Below, one piece after another: positions 25,943 through 34,172 of a stretch of 64,000 nucleotides of DNA. The notes under the pieces were generated by a model. The model searched no databases. It was given only the letters and a program-made list of their open reading frames with translations, and had not been told where the DNA came from. This stretch comes from Enterococcus termitis (lineage in GTDB: Bacteria > Bacillota > Bacilli > Lactobacillales > Enterococcaceae): contig NZ_MIJY01000043.1 of NCBI RefSeq assembly GCF_001730305.1, positions 62,001-126,000 of the forward strand, in the 5' to 3' direction. Every line of letters begins with the position of its first letter. The first letter of the stretch is position 1. A program made the position numbers and the translations under genes.

Positions 25943-26213
25943 AGGTTGAGACAAACTCAAATCTAGTATCCAGCAGAAAAAGAAAATAAGTAGGACAGAA
26001 CTTTTCGAGTCATGCCCACTCATTTAGAATGTGGATAAAAGGTAGAATCAAAAGACGTTCTTTCGAAAATAAATGGAAATGATTGTGAAACATAGTGAAG
26101 TACAAGCAGATGCGATACAATCATTTCCATTTTATCAATCTTTAAGTGTCAAAGACACTAAGAATTGAAACACTTGGTTCTAGAAGTTAAACGCTTCTAT
26201 CCCAGCCTCTTTG
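25943..26213. repeat. Dispersed intergenic repeat block with a 16-bp inverted repeat
   Basis: This gene-free gap (25903-26255) opens with GAGGTTGAGACAAACTC and closes with the reverse of GAGGCTGGGATAGAAGCG, two related words facing each other. Between them GTAGGACAGAAC and TCGAGTCATGCCCACTCATTTA echo the repeat at 52220-52341. AAATGGAAATGATTGT (26071-26086) pairs perfectly with 26117-26132 around a 30-base loop, followed by TTTTATC. A short AGTGTC/GACACT hairpin lies at about 26145-26159. It could be a non-autonomous palindromic element. Confidence 0.5.
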
Positions 26214-26255
26214 TTAACTATTCAGTAGTGAAGCAAACGGCAGAAGTCTGTTTGA

Positions 26256-27239
26256 TCATTCTTTCGTAAAATCAGTTGAATGTTCGTCATAAAATGTAGC
26301 TAAGACTTGTCGAACTTCCGCTGTCGATTTTGTATTCATCAATTGAACACGAAGGTCGCTAGCACCTGGAAAGCCTTTAACGTAAATTTTAAAGAAACGA
26401 TGTAGTCCTACGATAGAACGAGGGGCTAACGCAGTGTACTGATCTTGTAAATCAAGTTGTAGCTCTAATAATCCAAGTAGCTCTTGAACAGAATGTTCTT
26501 TGGGCTCTTTTTCGAATGCATAAGGATTTTTAAAAATGCCTCGGCCGATCATAATGCCATCTACACCATATTGTTCAGCAAGTGCTAAACCTGTTTGGCG
26601 ATCTGGAATATCTCCGTTGATCGTAATAAGGGTTTGAGGCGCGATGCGGTCGCGTATTTCCATGATTTGAGGGATCAGATCCCAGTGAGCATCTACTTTA
26701 CTCATTTCTTTTCGTGTTCGTAAATGTATAGAAAGATTGGCGATCTCTTGCTTTAATAGGTGAGTGATCCAGTCTTTCATTTCAGCTATTTCAGTATAAC
26801 CGATTCGTGTTTTGACACTGACAGGCAAGCCGCCTTCTTTAGCAGCTTGAATCAATTCTGCCGCCACATCAGGTCTCAAGATAAGGCCACTACCTTTACC
26901 ACGCTCTGCAACATTAGGCACAGGACAGCCCATGTTGATATCGATTCCCTTAAAGCCCATGTCGGCTAAACCAATACTCATCTCGCGAAAGAAGTTGGGG
27001 TTATCTCCCCAAATATGTGCGACCATCGGCTGTTCGTCTTCTGTAAAAACCAATCGACCTCGGACACTGTCTTTGCCATCTGGATGACAATAACTATCTG
27101 AATTCGTAAATTCAGTGAAAAAAACGTCAGGTGCGCCGGCTCTTTGTACAACATGACGAAAAACAACGTCAGTTACATCTTCCATCGGTGCTAAAATAAA
27201 AAATGGTTTCGGTAATTCAGTCCAAAAATTAGTTGTCAT
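26256..27239 (-). CDS. dus: tRNA-dihydrouridine synthase
   Basis: 327 residues. FMN-dependent TIM barrel: N-terminal LAPMEDVTD, active-site Cys105 in [19 protein letters not shown], and the FMN-phosphate segment [18 protein letters not shown]. It reduces specific uridines in tRNA D-loops. A free-standing gene; I cannot decide between the DusA, B and C lineages. Closely related low-GC bacteria often have such a second dus gene. Confidence 0.9.
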   Translation of the reverse strand: MTTNFWTELPKPFFILAPMEDVTDVVFRHVVQRAGAPDVFFTEFTNSDSYCHPDGKDSVRGRLVFTEDEQPMVAHIWGDNPNFFREMSIGLADMGFKGIDINMGCPVPNVAERGKGSGLILRPDVAAELIQAAKEGGLPVSVKTRIGYTEIAEMKDWITHLLKQEIANLSIHLRTRKEMSKVDAHWDLIPQIMEIRDRIAPQTLITINGDIPDRQTGLALAEQYGVDGIMIGRGIFKNPYAFEKEPKEHSVQELLGLLELQLDLQDQYTALAPRSIVGLHRFFKIYVKGFPGASDLRVQLMNTKSTAEVRQVLATFYDEHSTDFTKE

Positions 27240-27400
27240 TATATATTCTCCACTCTATTGTGTATCATTCTCTTTCAGAAAAACAACCTCATTATACAGG
27301 GAATAGGCGAAAGAATCAAAAATCAACTCTATTCTCTCGTCTATGAAGAAATGCTTGATTAAACAAATATCACTGAAACGTGCTGCTAAGTTAGTCTCAC

Positions 27401-27451
27401 TTGACAACAAAAACGTGTTAATTTATATTTAACATAGACGATCATCTATGT
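27401..27451 (+). promoter_or_regulatory. Promoter and ArsR operator
   Basis: TTGACA, 17-base spacer, TATATT (27424-27429), followed at once by the perfect dyad ACATAGA-N6-TCTATGT (27432-27451), which fits an ArsR-family operator at the transcription start. Repression of the arsR-ABC operon by its first product is inferred. Confidence 0.8.
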
Positions 27452-27467
27452 AAGGGGCGATTTAAAA

Positions 27468-27752
27468 ATGAATGATGAAGAAATGTCATTGGTGCTTAAA
27501 GCGATGGCTGATCCCAAAAGATTGAAGATTATTAAGCTTCTTTCTGGCGGAACCATGTGTGCTTGTAATGTACTAGAGCATTTTGATTTTACACAGCCTA
27601 CACTCTCTCATCATATGAAAGTATTGGAAAAAGCTGGCATCGTTTCCGTCAGTAAGCAAAGCCAGTGGCATTATTATGCGTTGAAGGATGTGTTTGTCCA
27701 ACAATTTATGGATTCAATGTGCCAGCTGTTTTCTGATGACGAAACAGAGTGA
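27468..27752 (+). CDS. ArsR-family regulator with CxC motif
   Basis: 94 residues, winged helix. Cys31-Ala-Cys33 (GGTMCACNVLEHF) lies at the start of helix 3, where arsenite-sensing ArsR proteins have ELCVCDL; a third Cys is near the C-terminus (DSMCQLF). The recognition helix is TQPTLSHHMKVLEKAG. It presumably releases the operator at 27432-27451 on binding a thiophilic metal or an organic ligand, switching on the ABC exporter downstream. The ligand is not predictable, because the partner is not a known arsenic pump. Confidence 0.85.
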   Translation: MNDEEMSLVLKAMADPKRLKIIKLLSGGTMCACNVLEHFDFTQPTLSHHMKVLEKAGIVSVSKQSQWHYYALKDVFVQQFMDSMCQLFSDDETE

Positions 27753-27803
27753 TGAACAAACTGATCGAATAAGAATGATATAGAAGAAGGAGTTTTATAC
27801 TAC

Positions 27804-28739
27804 ATGACCTATGCACTGGAAATAAAAGACTTAAAAAAAGTATATGCAACGGGCGTTGAAGCGCTGCGCGGCATCGATTTGACGGTGGAAGAAGGAGATT
27901 TTTATGCATTATTAGGACCAAATGGTGCTGGAAAATCAACGACGATCGGTATTATCACATCTTTAGTCAATAAGACATCTGGAAAAGTAAAAGTCTTTGA
28001 CTATGATCTTGATACCGATTTAGTTCGTGCAAAGCAACAAATTGGACTAGTGCCGCAAGAGTTCAACTTTAATCCGTTTGAAACAGTCCAGCAAATTGTT
28101 GTCAATCAAGCAGGATATTATGGAGTTTCGCGCAAAGAAGCATTGGAACGCAGTGAAAAATATCTAAAGCAGTCGAATTTATGGGAAAAGCGTAACGAGC
28201 GAGCACGAATGCTTTCTGGCGGAATGAAACGTCGCTTGATGATTGCACGTGCATTGATGCATGAACCTCGTTTGCTTATTTTAGATGAACCAACTGCCGG
28301 TGTGGATATTGAGCTGAGACGGGAAATGTGGGACTTTTTACGAGAGTTGAATGAAAGCGGGACAACCATTATTTTAACGACTCATTATTTGGAAGAGGCT
28401 GAAATGCTTTGCCGAAATATTGGAATCATTCAATCAGGAGAATTGATCGAAAACACAAGTATGAAATCTCTTTTGGCAAAACTGCAGTTTGAAACCTTTA
28501 TCTTTGATTTAGCTCCTACCGATAAGGTGCCTGAAATCGTGGGCTATAAAAGTATTCTCGAAGATGAACAGACACTTGAAGTTGAAGTTGAACGCAATCA
28601 AGGGATCAATGGTATCTTTAAGCAGTTGACAGAGCAAGGGATCAAAGTTCTTTCTATGCGGAATAAATCGAATCGATTAGAAGAGCTATTTCTAAAAATC
28701 ACAGAAGAAGAACATCAAGTGGAGGAAAAAAATGTCTAA
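27804..28739 (+). CDS. ABC-2 exporter ATPase (YadG-like)
   Basis: 311 residues. Walker A GPNGAGKST, Q-loop VPQEFNF, signature LSGGMKRRL, Walker B LLILDEPTAGVD, and the H-loop in TTHYLEEAEML. The C-terminal 90 residues form the usual extra domain of drug/polysaccharide-type ABC-2 ATPases. It overlaps the permease gene by eight bases. With the ArsR regulator upstream it forms an inducible export unit. Confidence 0.85.
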   Translation: MTYALEIKDLKKVYATGVEALRGIDLTVEEGDFYALLGPNGAGKSTTIGIITSLVNKTSGKVKVFDYDLDTDLVRAKQQIGLVPQEFNFNPFETVQQIVVNQAGYYGVSRKEALERSEKYLKQSNLWEKRNERARMLSGGMKRRLMIARALMHEPRLLILDEPTAGVDIELRREMWDFLRELNESGTTIILTTHYLEEAEMLCRNIGIIQSGELIENTSMKSLLAKLQFETFIFDLAPTDKVPEIVGYKSILEDEQTLEVEVERNQGINGIFKQLTEQGIKVLSMRNKSNRLEELFLKITEEEHQVEEKNV

Positions 28740-29502
28740 TCTTTATTTTACAGCTTTAAAAAGCTTAGCAGTCAAAGAAACAAATCGCTATTTACGTATA
28801 TGGGTGCAAACATTGGTACCACCAGTGATTACAACGTCATTATATTTTATTATTTTTGGGAAAATGATCGGTGGACGGATCGGAGAGATGGGCGGTTTCT
28901 CTTATATGGAATTTATCGTACCTGGATTAATCATGATGTCAGCAATCACGAGCTCATATTCTAATGTTTCTTCTTCATTTTTCTCGCAAAAATTCCAAAA
29001 AAATATCGAGGAGCTGCTAGTTGCGCCAGTGCCGACTCACGTGATTATCTGGGGCTTTGTTTTTGGTGGACTTGGTAGAAGCGTACTAGTTGGAACACTT
29101 GTAACGATGATTTCGTTATTTTTTGTACCGCTTCATGTCTACTCATGGTTTATGGTCATTGTTACGCTTTTGATGACAGCCATTCTATTTTCTTTAGCGG
29201 GGTTACTAAATGGTATCTTTGCGCAATCTTTTGATGATGTATCGATCGTGCCGACATTCGTGTTACAGCCATTGACGTATCTTGGGGGAGTTTTCTATGC
29301 GATCTCAATGTTGCCGCCATTTTGGCAGGCTGTGTCAAAAATTAATCCGATCGTTTATATGATTTCTGGTTTCCGTTTTGGATTTCTTGGGACAGAGGAT
29401 GTGCCGGTTGCGTTATCTTTGGCGATTTTGGTGCTCTTTATCGTGGTACTTTATGCCATTTGCTGGTATTTGATTGATAAAGGTCGCGGATTGAGAAGTT
29501 AA
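28732..29502 (+). CDS. ABC-2 exporter permease (YadH-like)
   Basis: 256 residues with six membrane helices, an ABC-2 membrane domain and the signature region FSLAGLLNGIFAQSFDDVSIVPTFVLQPLTYLGGVFY of the YadH/NodJ group (only cited in part). GTGGAGG lies before its ATG inside the ATPase gene. Substrate unknown. Confidence 0.85.
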   Translation: MSNLYFTALKSLAVKETNRYLRIWVQTLVPPVITTSLYFIIFGKMIGGRIGEMGGFSYMEFIVPGLIMMSAITSSYSNVSSSFFSQKFQKNIEELLVAPVPTHVIIWGFVFGGLGRSVLVGTLVTMISLFFVPLHVYSWFMVIVTLLMTAILFSLAGLLNGIFAQSFDDVSIVPTFVLQPLTYLGGVFYAISMLPPFWQAVSKINPIVYMISGFRFGFLGTEDVPVALSLAILVLFIVVLYAICWYLIDKGRGLRS

Positions 29503-29518
29503 TAGTCGTTATTTTAAC

Positions 29519-29574
29519 GTTGTCTATACAGCTGTGAAAGGCTTCTTTCATAGATGTATGGACAACTTTTTTTT
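29519..29574 (+). terminator. Terminator after the ABC exporter
   Basis: A long stem from GTTGTC...GTGAAAG (29519-29540) to CTTTCA...GACAAC (29545-29566) with a few wobble pairs, then eight T. Confidence 0.85.
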
Positions 29575-29760
29575 ATTTTTAGATCAGCTGCTAAAAATCA
29601 TTTACTCGTAGTTATTTGGTTGAGTAGTTGTTTAAAAAGTGTAGTCAAAATAGGGAATACTAATTTGAATAGTATGATGAAATGGTCATTGATTTTTTAT
29701 TTAAAATAGTAGTGATAATGCTTGTATAGGATTAAATAAAATAATAGAGGAGATTTGTTT

Positions 29761-29991
29761 ATGCAAGAAACAGTTGTTATTGATTTACTGCAACAAACAC
29801 CAACGCATACATTGTCGCTAGACCAGCTGATCAGTACAATGTGTGGAAAATCAGAAATCGAAGTTACAAATAAGGATCGAATTGTCTTTGCATCAAAATT
29901 AAAATACATGAGTTCTATTCAAAAAAAATACGAAAATGATCTAGGTAAAACAACTACGATCATTCAATTAAAAAATACCGTAAAATTTTAG
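29761..29991 (+). CDS. Small protein of unknown function
   Basis: 76 residues from the ATG at 29761, with GAGGAG seven bases before. It is cytoplasmic, without membrane segments. The N-terminal half (VVIDLLQQTPTHTLSLDQLISTMCG) looks helical, possibly a degenerate winged-helix-like segment; the end is basic. It has its own terminator and is flanked by unrelated genes. I do not recognise it. Confidence 0.55.
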   Translation: MQETVVIDLLQQTPTHTLSLDQLISTMCGKSEIEVTNKDRIVFASKLKYMSSIQKKYENDLGKTTTIIQLKNTVKF

Positions 29992-30015
29992 AAGGATCAC
30001 GTTCGAATTTTATAA

Positions 30016-30066
30016 AAGAAATCAATGGAAGCAATAAGAAATAAGTTGCTGCTATTGATTTCTTTT
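30016..30066. terminator. Bidirectional terminator
   Basis: AAGAAATCAAT pairs with ATTGATTTCTT (11 bp) around an inner AGCAA/TTGCT stem. A T-rich stretch lies on the right and an A-rich one on the left, serving the small gene and the converging MFS gene. Confidence 0.75.
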
Positions 30067-30103
30067 GTCGTATTTCTATTGTGAATCGATTTACAGAAAC
30101 GCA

Positions 30104-31297
30104 CTACTTATGTTTTCTTGTAAGAGCAAAAACAGCACCCAGAACCAAACAAATCCCCATAAAAGCTGGCGCAGAGTGATTAGTCAGGACATATAATTGT
30201 CCACCGATGATTGGGCCTAGTATACGAGCAAGAGCTTGAATACTTTGAGCACTCCCTTGAATCCGTCCTTGTTCACTGGGACCAACAGATTTTGACAGCA
30301 TACCATTGAAGGACGGACCGAAAATGGCATCTCCAAGTCCAAAGAAAATCATGCCTAAAAGAAAGAGCAGTGGGTACGTTGTCAGTGCAGACAAGGCAAT
30401 CAAAAAATAACCAATGATTTCGCTGAGCATTCCCCAAGAAGCAATTTTTTTGTCCGTCATTATTTTTAACAGACGGGGCATAATAAAGGCTTGAGAGAAA
30501 ATATCTAATATACCGATAATAGAAAACATGAAACCAATCAAGACAGGCTGCCAGGCAAAAGTGTCAATCGAAAATTGAGAAAAGATCGCTTGTAGGGAGC
30601 CATTCGGCAGCCAGATAAGAAATCCTGTGATCAATAACCATTTGATTGGCGCTAACGAGAACGCTGATGACAATTGGGCGAAGGGATGGAGTTGTTTCAG
30701 TGATAAATTAGCTGTTCGTTTGTCAGGCGTTAGACTTTCCGGCATAAAGAAGTAGCCGTACACTGCATTTATTAAGGTAATGATCGCTCCGGCATACATC
30801 GGAACACGATGTCCAAATGTTGCCAAAGCGCCGCCGATAATTGGACCTAAAGCTGTCCCAACACCTACAAGCGCACTGATCCAACCAAAATATTTAGTCC
30901 GCTCATTAGCTGGAGTAATATCAGCAAAGTAAGCAAAAATCGCCGAAATTTCACCGCCTGTTGCGCCTTCGATGATGCGTCCAAGAAACAGAACCCAAAG
31001 TGCGCCGCCCAGCCCAAAGATAAAATATCCTAGCGCAGAGCCAAGTAAACTGAGGATCAGCACAGGTCGTCGCCCATATCGGTCGCTTAAAGCACCTAAA
31101 ATAGGAGCCGCTACGAAAATAGCCAGAGCATAGACGGACATTAGTAACGTTACCGCCGTTGCTTGGATTTTAGGATCAGGCGTGTAATCAGCTACTAGAA
31201 ATGGGAGTATCGGACTAACGATCGTTAATCCTAACCCGGTTAAAAAGACGGTAGTAAAGCCAAAAATTAATGCATGTTTATTTATAGAATGATTCAT
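30104..31297 (-). CDS. MFS drug exporter, TetA-like
   Basis: 397 residues with 12 membrane helices. MFS motif A, GALSDRYGRRPVL (68-80), lies between helices 2 and 3, and motif C-like GPIIGGALA is in helix 5, which points to a drug:proton antiporter of the 12-helix TetA/NorA-like group. It stands alone with its own promoter and a dyad in it. Substrate unknown; no tetracycline specificity should be assumed. Confidence 0.8.
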   Translation of the reverse strand: MNHSINKHALIFGFTTVFLTGLGLTIVSPILPFLVADYTPDPKIQATAVTLLMSVYALAIFVAAPILGALSDRYGRRPVLILSLLGSALGYFIFGLGGALWVLFLGRIIEGATGGEISAIFAYFADITPANERTKYFGWISALVGVGTALGPIIGGALATFGHRVPMYAGAIITLINAVYGYFFMPESLTPDKRTANLSLKQLHPFAQLSSAFSLAPIKWLLITGFLIWLPNGSLQAIFSQFSIDTFAWQPVLIGFMFSIIGILDIFSQAFIMPRLLKIMTDKKIASWGMLSEIIGYFLIALSALTTYPLLFLLGMIFFGLGDAIFGPSFNGMLSKSVGPSEQGRIQGSAQSIQALARILGPIIGGQLYVLTNHSAPAFMGICLVLGAVFALTRKHK

Positions 31298-31328
31298 AGA
31301 AGTTCTCCTTTTTCAATATAGTTTCTTT

Positions 31329-31369
31329 GGAAACAATATCAGTTTACATTCGAAATGTTTCCTTGTCAA
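31329..31369 (-). promoter_or_regulatory. Promoter of the MFS gene with palindromic operator
   Basis: On the minus strand, TTGACA (31364-31369), a 17-base spacer and TAAACT (31341-31346). The spacer contains ACATTTCGAATGT, and the whole box is framed by GGAAACA...TGTTTCC (31329-31335, 31356-31362), a likely repressor site. No adjacent regulator of an obvious type is encoded, so the repressor may act in trans. Confidence 0.6.
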
Positions 31370-31493
31370 CAAAAAAGAAAAATTACCACTGTTCTAGTGA
31401 TAATTTTTACTGATAGCTAATTTTAAGCGTATATCTAGAAAAACTGAGATTATCTTAAAAGCACTGCACATTAGGTTGAGGGAGCGATATTTG

Positions 31494-32123
31494 TTAGAGG
31501 AAGTATTGAGGAAATTGAGCGGGGTCATGCCACTGCATAAAATACCATTGTTTATTTTTTACAATAGATTGACTAAGAAAGCTACTTGTCTTTTTAGTGG
31601 GTACAAATCCTTCTTTTTGATAAAGTGTCATTGCTCGTTTATTTGCAGCAGAAACATATAGAGTCAAGCGTTTTTGCTGTTTTTGAGCAAACGATTGACA
31701 ATAAGCTAGTAATTCATGACCGATTCCTCTACTTCTAAATGTTGAAGACACGACAATAAAATCGATATACAATTCTTCTTTTTTTGGCGAGTGAGAAAGT
31801 ATGGTCAACAATAAGGCAACTTTTAAGTGTTCAAATAAAGAAAAATTACTTTGCCCTAAGCGCTTCAGATCATGATACGTGTCACCTTTTTCATTTAAAA
31901 AGAGACAGCCGCAAATTTCTTGGTCTGATTCTGCGATCAACAGTTGTTCTGGTTTGGTTTTACAAAGGTAATGTCCTAATACAGCTGCAACATCTTTGGC
32001 TTGATCTTTTGCGAATAATTTTGCTGTGAACTTGGGTTCAAATCCTTGGTAGATTAACTCGGATATTTTTTTAGTCAGTGATTCTAAAGGGTATTCAGTT
32101 GCTTTTTTTATTGTAATATTCAT
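31494..32123 (-). CDS. GNAT-family acetyltransferase
   Basis: 209 residues. Acetyl-CoA binding motif A is visible as IDFIVVSSTFRSRGIGHELL, with the R-x-x-G-x-G/A element in SRGIG, followed by LTLYVSAANKRAMTLYQKEGF (motif B). Start ATG overlaps the stop of the MerR gene, so both form one operon. The acceptor is unknown. MerR-linked acetyltransferases often inactivate or respond to drugs. Confidence 0.8.
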   Translation of the reverse strand: MNITIKKATEYPLESLTKKISELIYQGFEPKFTAKLFAKDQAKDVAAVLGHYLCKTKPEQLLIAESDQEICGCLFLNEKGDTYHDLKRLGQSNFSLFEHLKVALLLTILSHSPKKEELYIDFIVVSSTFRSRGIGHELLAYCQSFAQKQQKRLTLYVSAANKRAMTLYQKEGFVPTKKTSSFLSQSIVKNKQWYFMQWHDPAQFPQYFL

Positions 32124-32851
32124 AGTTTTACCTCAACGGAATAGACTGTGACATCGTTGTATGCTAGGGCACAGGCAACATTTTCGTAAAGGAGTATTTT
32201 AGCTGATGGAGATAGTGTGTGTAAAAGTGAATCAGCCAAAAAATACTCCATCTCTTTAGTGAGTGCTTGTTCGTTCTCGACAATAAAACTTTTACATGCA
32301 TAGATACCAGTCTCAAATAAGTAATCATGCTCTTCTTTTGTGCTTGTAAAACATGGGATGAAAGAGTTGTGATTTGGACGAACATAAGAAATTTTATCCA
32401 GTTGGGAGAACCCCAATCGAGTTGCTTTGAGTAAATCGATTTCCTGATCCGTGATGATTTCAACAGGCGCTTTTTTGAAAAAGCGTGTGTCTTTTTCTAG
32501 AAAGATGATTTCATTTAGTTTATAGGTTTGTTGTGCCTGAATGATGTCATGAACATTCTTTTTAATGACGGTTAACTCATCGATTTGTGTTTGCAGCTGT
32601 TGTTCAGCTGTTTTTAGTGAATCTAAAATTGCTGAACCAGCCAAAAGCTGTTTAATTGTCTCAATGGAATAACCAATATTCCTGAACATAATGATTTGAT
32701 AGAGTTTATAAATATCTGTTTCATCAAAAAGATAGTAGCCATTTTGCTGATTTTGACTCGGTGTCAGTAGTTTTTTGTCAATGTAGTGCCTGATTTTATA
32801 TTTAGATATAGCGAATATTTCTGCAAGTTCCCCAGTTGTAAGTTTTTTCAT
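32120..32851 (-). CDS. MerR-family regulator
   Basis: 243 residues. N-terminal MerR helix-turn-helix (LTTGELAEIFAISKYKIRHYIDKKLL), wing, and a coiled coil at about 75-115. The large C-terminal half (120-243) looks like an effector-binding domain without a clear Cys metal site. It should activate its own promoter by unwinding the 19-base spacer. Confidence 0.85.
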   Translation of the reverse strand: MKKLTTGELAEIFAISKYKIRHYIDKKLLTPSQNQQNGYYLFDETDIYKLYQIIMFRNIGYSIETIKQLLAGSAILDSLKTAEQQLQTQIDELTVIKKNVHDIIQAQQTYKLNEIIFLEKDTRFFKKAPVEIITDQEIDLLKATRLGFSQLDKISYVRPNHNSFIPCFTSTKEEHDYLFETGIYACKSFIVENEQALTKEMEYFLADSLLHTLSPSAKILLYENVACALAYNDVTVYSVEVKL

Positions 32852-32878
32852 AGGTAGCCTCCTTAATGGGTTCTCTTT

Positions 32879-32909
32879 ATTATATAGCGTGTGGTTACTA
32901 CACGGTCAA
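32879..32909 (-). promoter_or_regulatory. MerR-type promoter with 19-bp spacer
   Basis: Minus strand: TTGACC (32904-32909), a 19-base spacer and TATAAT (32879-32884). The spacer carries the dyad CGTGT-N7-ACACG (32888-32904). The overlong spacer with a central dyad is the hallmark of MerR-activated promoters. Confidence 0.85.
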
Positions 32910-32992
32910 TAGGGAAGTTCAACGGATTTTGAGAAAAAAAGACACAGTGAGGGACCACTGTGTCTGTGTGACTCTATTTAGTGAGTGGAAGA

Positions 32993-33802
32993 CTATTCAA
33001 CAACGGTCCATTCATTAATCGTTTTTCCGTCTTTGTCTGTTAGTTCCAACCAGCTGTTGGTTCCGCCGAAGTATAGAAACAAACCAACTTCATTGACGCT
33101 TTTTAAAATAATATCATCCGTTGTCACATAATTTTTCACTTTGTCCATATGATCTTCTCGGATTCTTTGTCCCATTTTAGCGGAGAAACCAAGCGAGCCA
33201 TCTTTATTGAGGGGTGGGGCAGTCATCATTGTGGCACCAGCTTTGATCAGCATTTCATTGCGTTTTTGCCAAAAGACAGTTGCTCTACTTTCACGAGTAT
33301 TTAAAGTAAATTCGATTTGACTGACTTCCTTCGTCCATTTATGCCGGGCTTTGGCTGGTTTTGCTTTTGTTTTTGTAGGTTCTTCTGTTTGCTTTAAATG
33401 ATAGCCAAAAGTTTCAAGGATCATGACGATCTCTTCTTTAAATGCAGTGATTGTTTTTTGAGCACTTGTAGGGACTGTTTGTTCTGTTTGCTTGCTTGGG
33501 ATAAGGTCAAGTCCGCTGTTTTTAGCCTCTTCAATGAGTAGCTGTTCTAAATACCCCAGCTCAATATCCCATGGTGTGGTAATCGTCATTATTTTAGTAA
33601 AGGCTGCGGGATCGATTGTATCAGGAATCTCAGAACGACCGATTGAAACTATTTTGTGACCGTTCAGTAAGAGATAAAGCTCTGTGGTTTCGATTTTCAG
33701 ATGTTTCTTTGTTGCAGGTAAAATAGTAATGACGCTTTGCGTGCTATTTAGTTTAATTGTCGTTTTCTTTTCCGTGATCTGCACTTCTAAATGGATGTCC
33801 AT
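32993..33802 (-). CDS. Protein of unknown function
   Basis: 269 residues, probably cytoplasmic. The N-terminal 100 residues are beta-rich. A Lys/Thr/Pro-rich linker (about 135-155, KTKAKPAKARHKW) leads to a C-terminal part (155-269) with WQKRNEMLIKAG, an Arg/Lys-rich helix and a final GLFLYFGGTNSWLELTDKDG beta segment. I recognise no family. A good ribosome binding site (GGAGCAAC-type) precedes the ATG. No partner genes are nearby. Confidence 0.5.
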   Translation of the reverse strand: MDIHLEVQITEKKTTIKLNSTQSVITILPATKKHLKIETTELYLLLNGHKIVSIGRSEIPDTIDPAAFTKIMTITTPWDIELGYLEQLLIEEAKNSGLDLIPSKQTEQTVPTSAQKTITAFKEEIVMILETFGYHLKQTEEPTKTKAKPAKARHKWTKEVSQIEFTLNTRESRATVFWQKRNEMLIKAGATMMTAPPLNKDGSLGFSAKMGQRIREDHMDKVKNYVTTDDIILKSVNEVGLFLYFGGTNSWLELTDKDGKTINEWTVVE

Positions 33803-34172
33803 AGGTTGCTCCTTTTGCTTATTTTATAGTTGAATTTTACCATGAAATAAAGGAGAAGTCTGTTAATCATTCTTACTGGAACAACAGGTGATGGACACTA
33901 TAGTTTCAAGAATAGCTAAAATTTTATTATAAAAATCGCAGCCATAGTTTACTAAAATCACTCATTATTTTTTCATGTTGGTTAGGTTAACTTAGAAAGG
34001 AAAAGTGTTAGTGATATATGTTTTTAGCTTGGATTTTTTGAATGAGTTAGATTAAGTAAAATACTCCCGGAAATAGTTTCTCATTTTCACAGGATCGATT
34101 AAAAAAATGTCAGTTGAAAAATTAAAGCGTACTTGTTATTCTGTTGAGTAAATTGATGAAGGAGGGTTCATC
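33803..34172. promoter_or_regulatory. Divergent intergenic region with promoter for the DUF2264 operon
   Basis: TTGAAA (34114-34119), 17-base spacer, TATTCT (34137-34142) forms a plus-strand promoter 31 bases before the GTG start. The remaining bases 33830-34110 are AT-rich and show no ORF or strong dyad that I can support. Confidence 0.6.
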
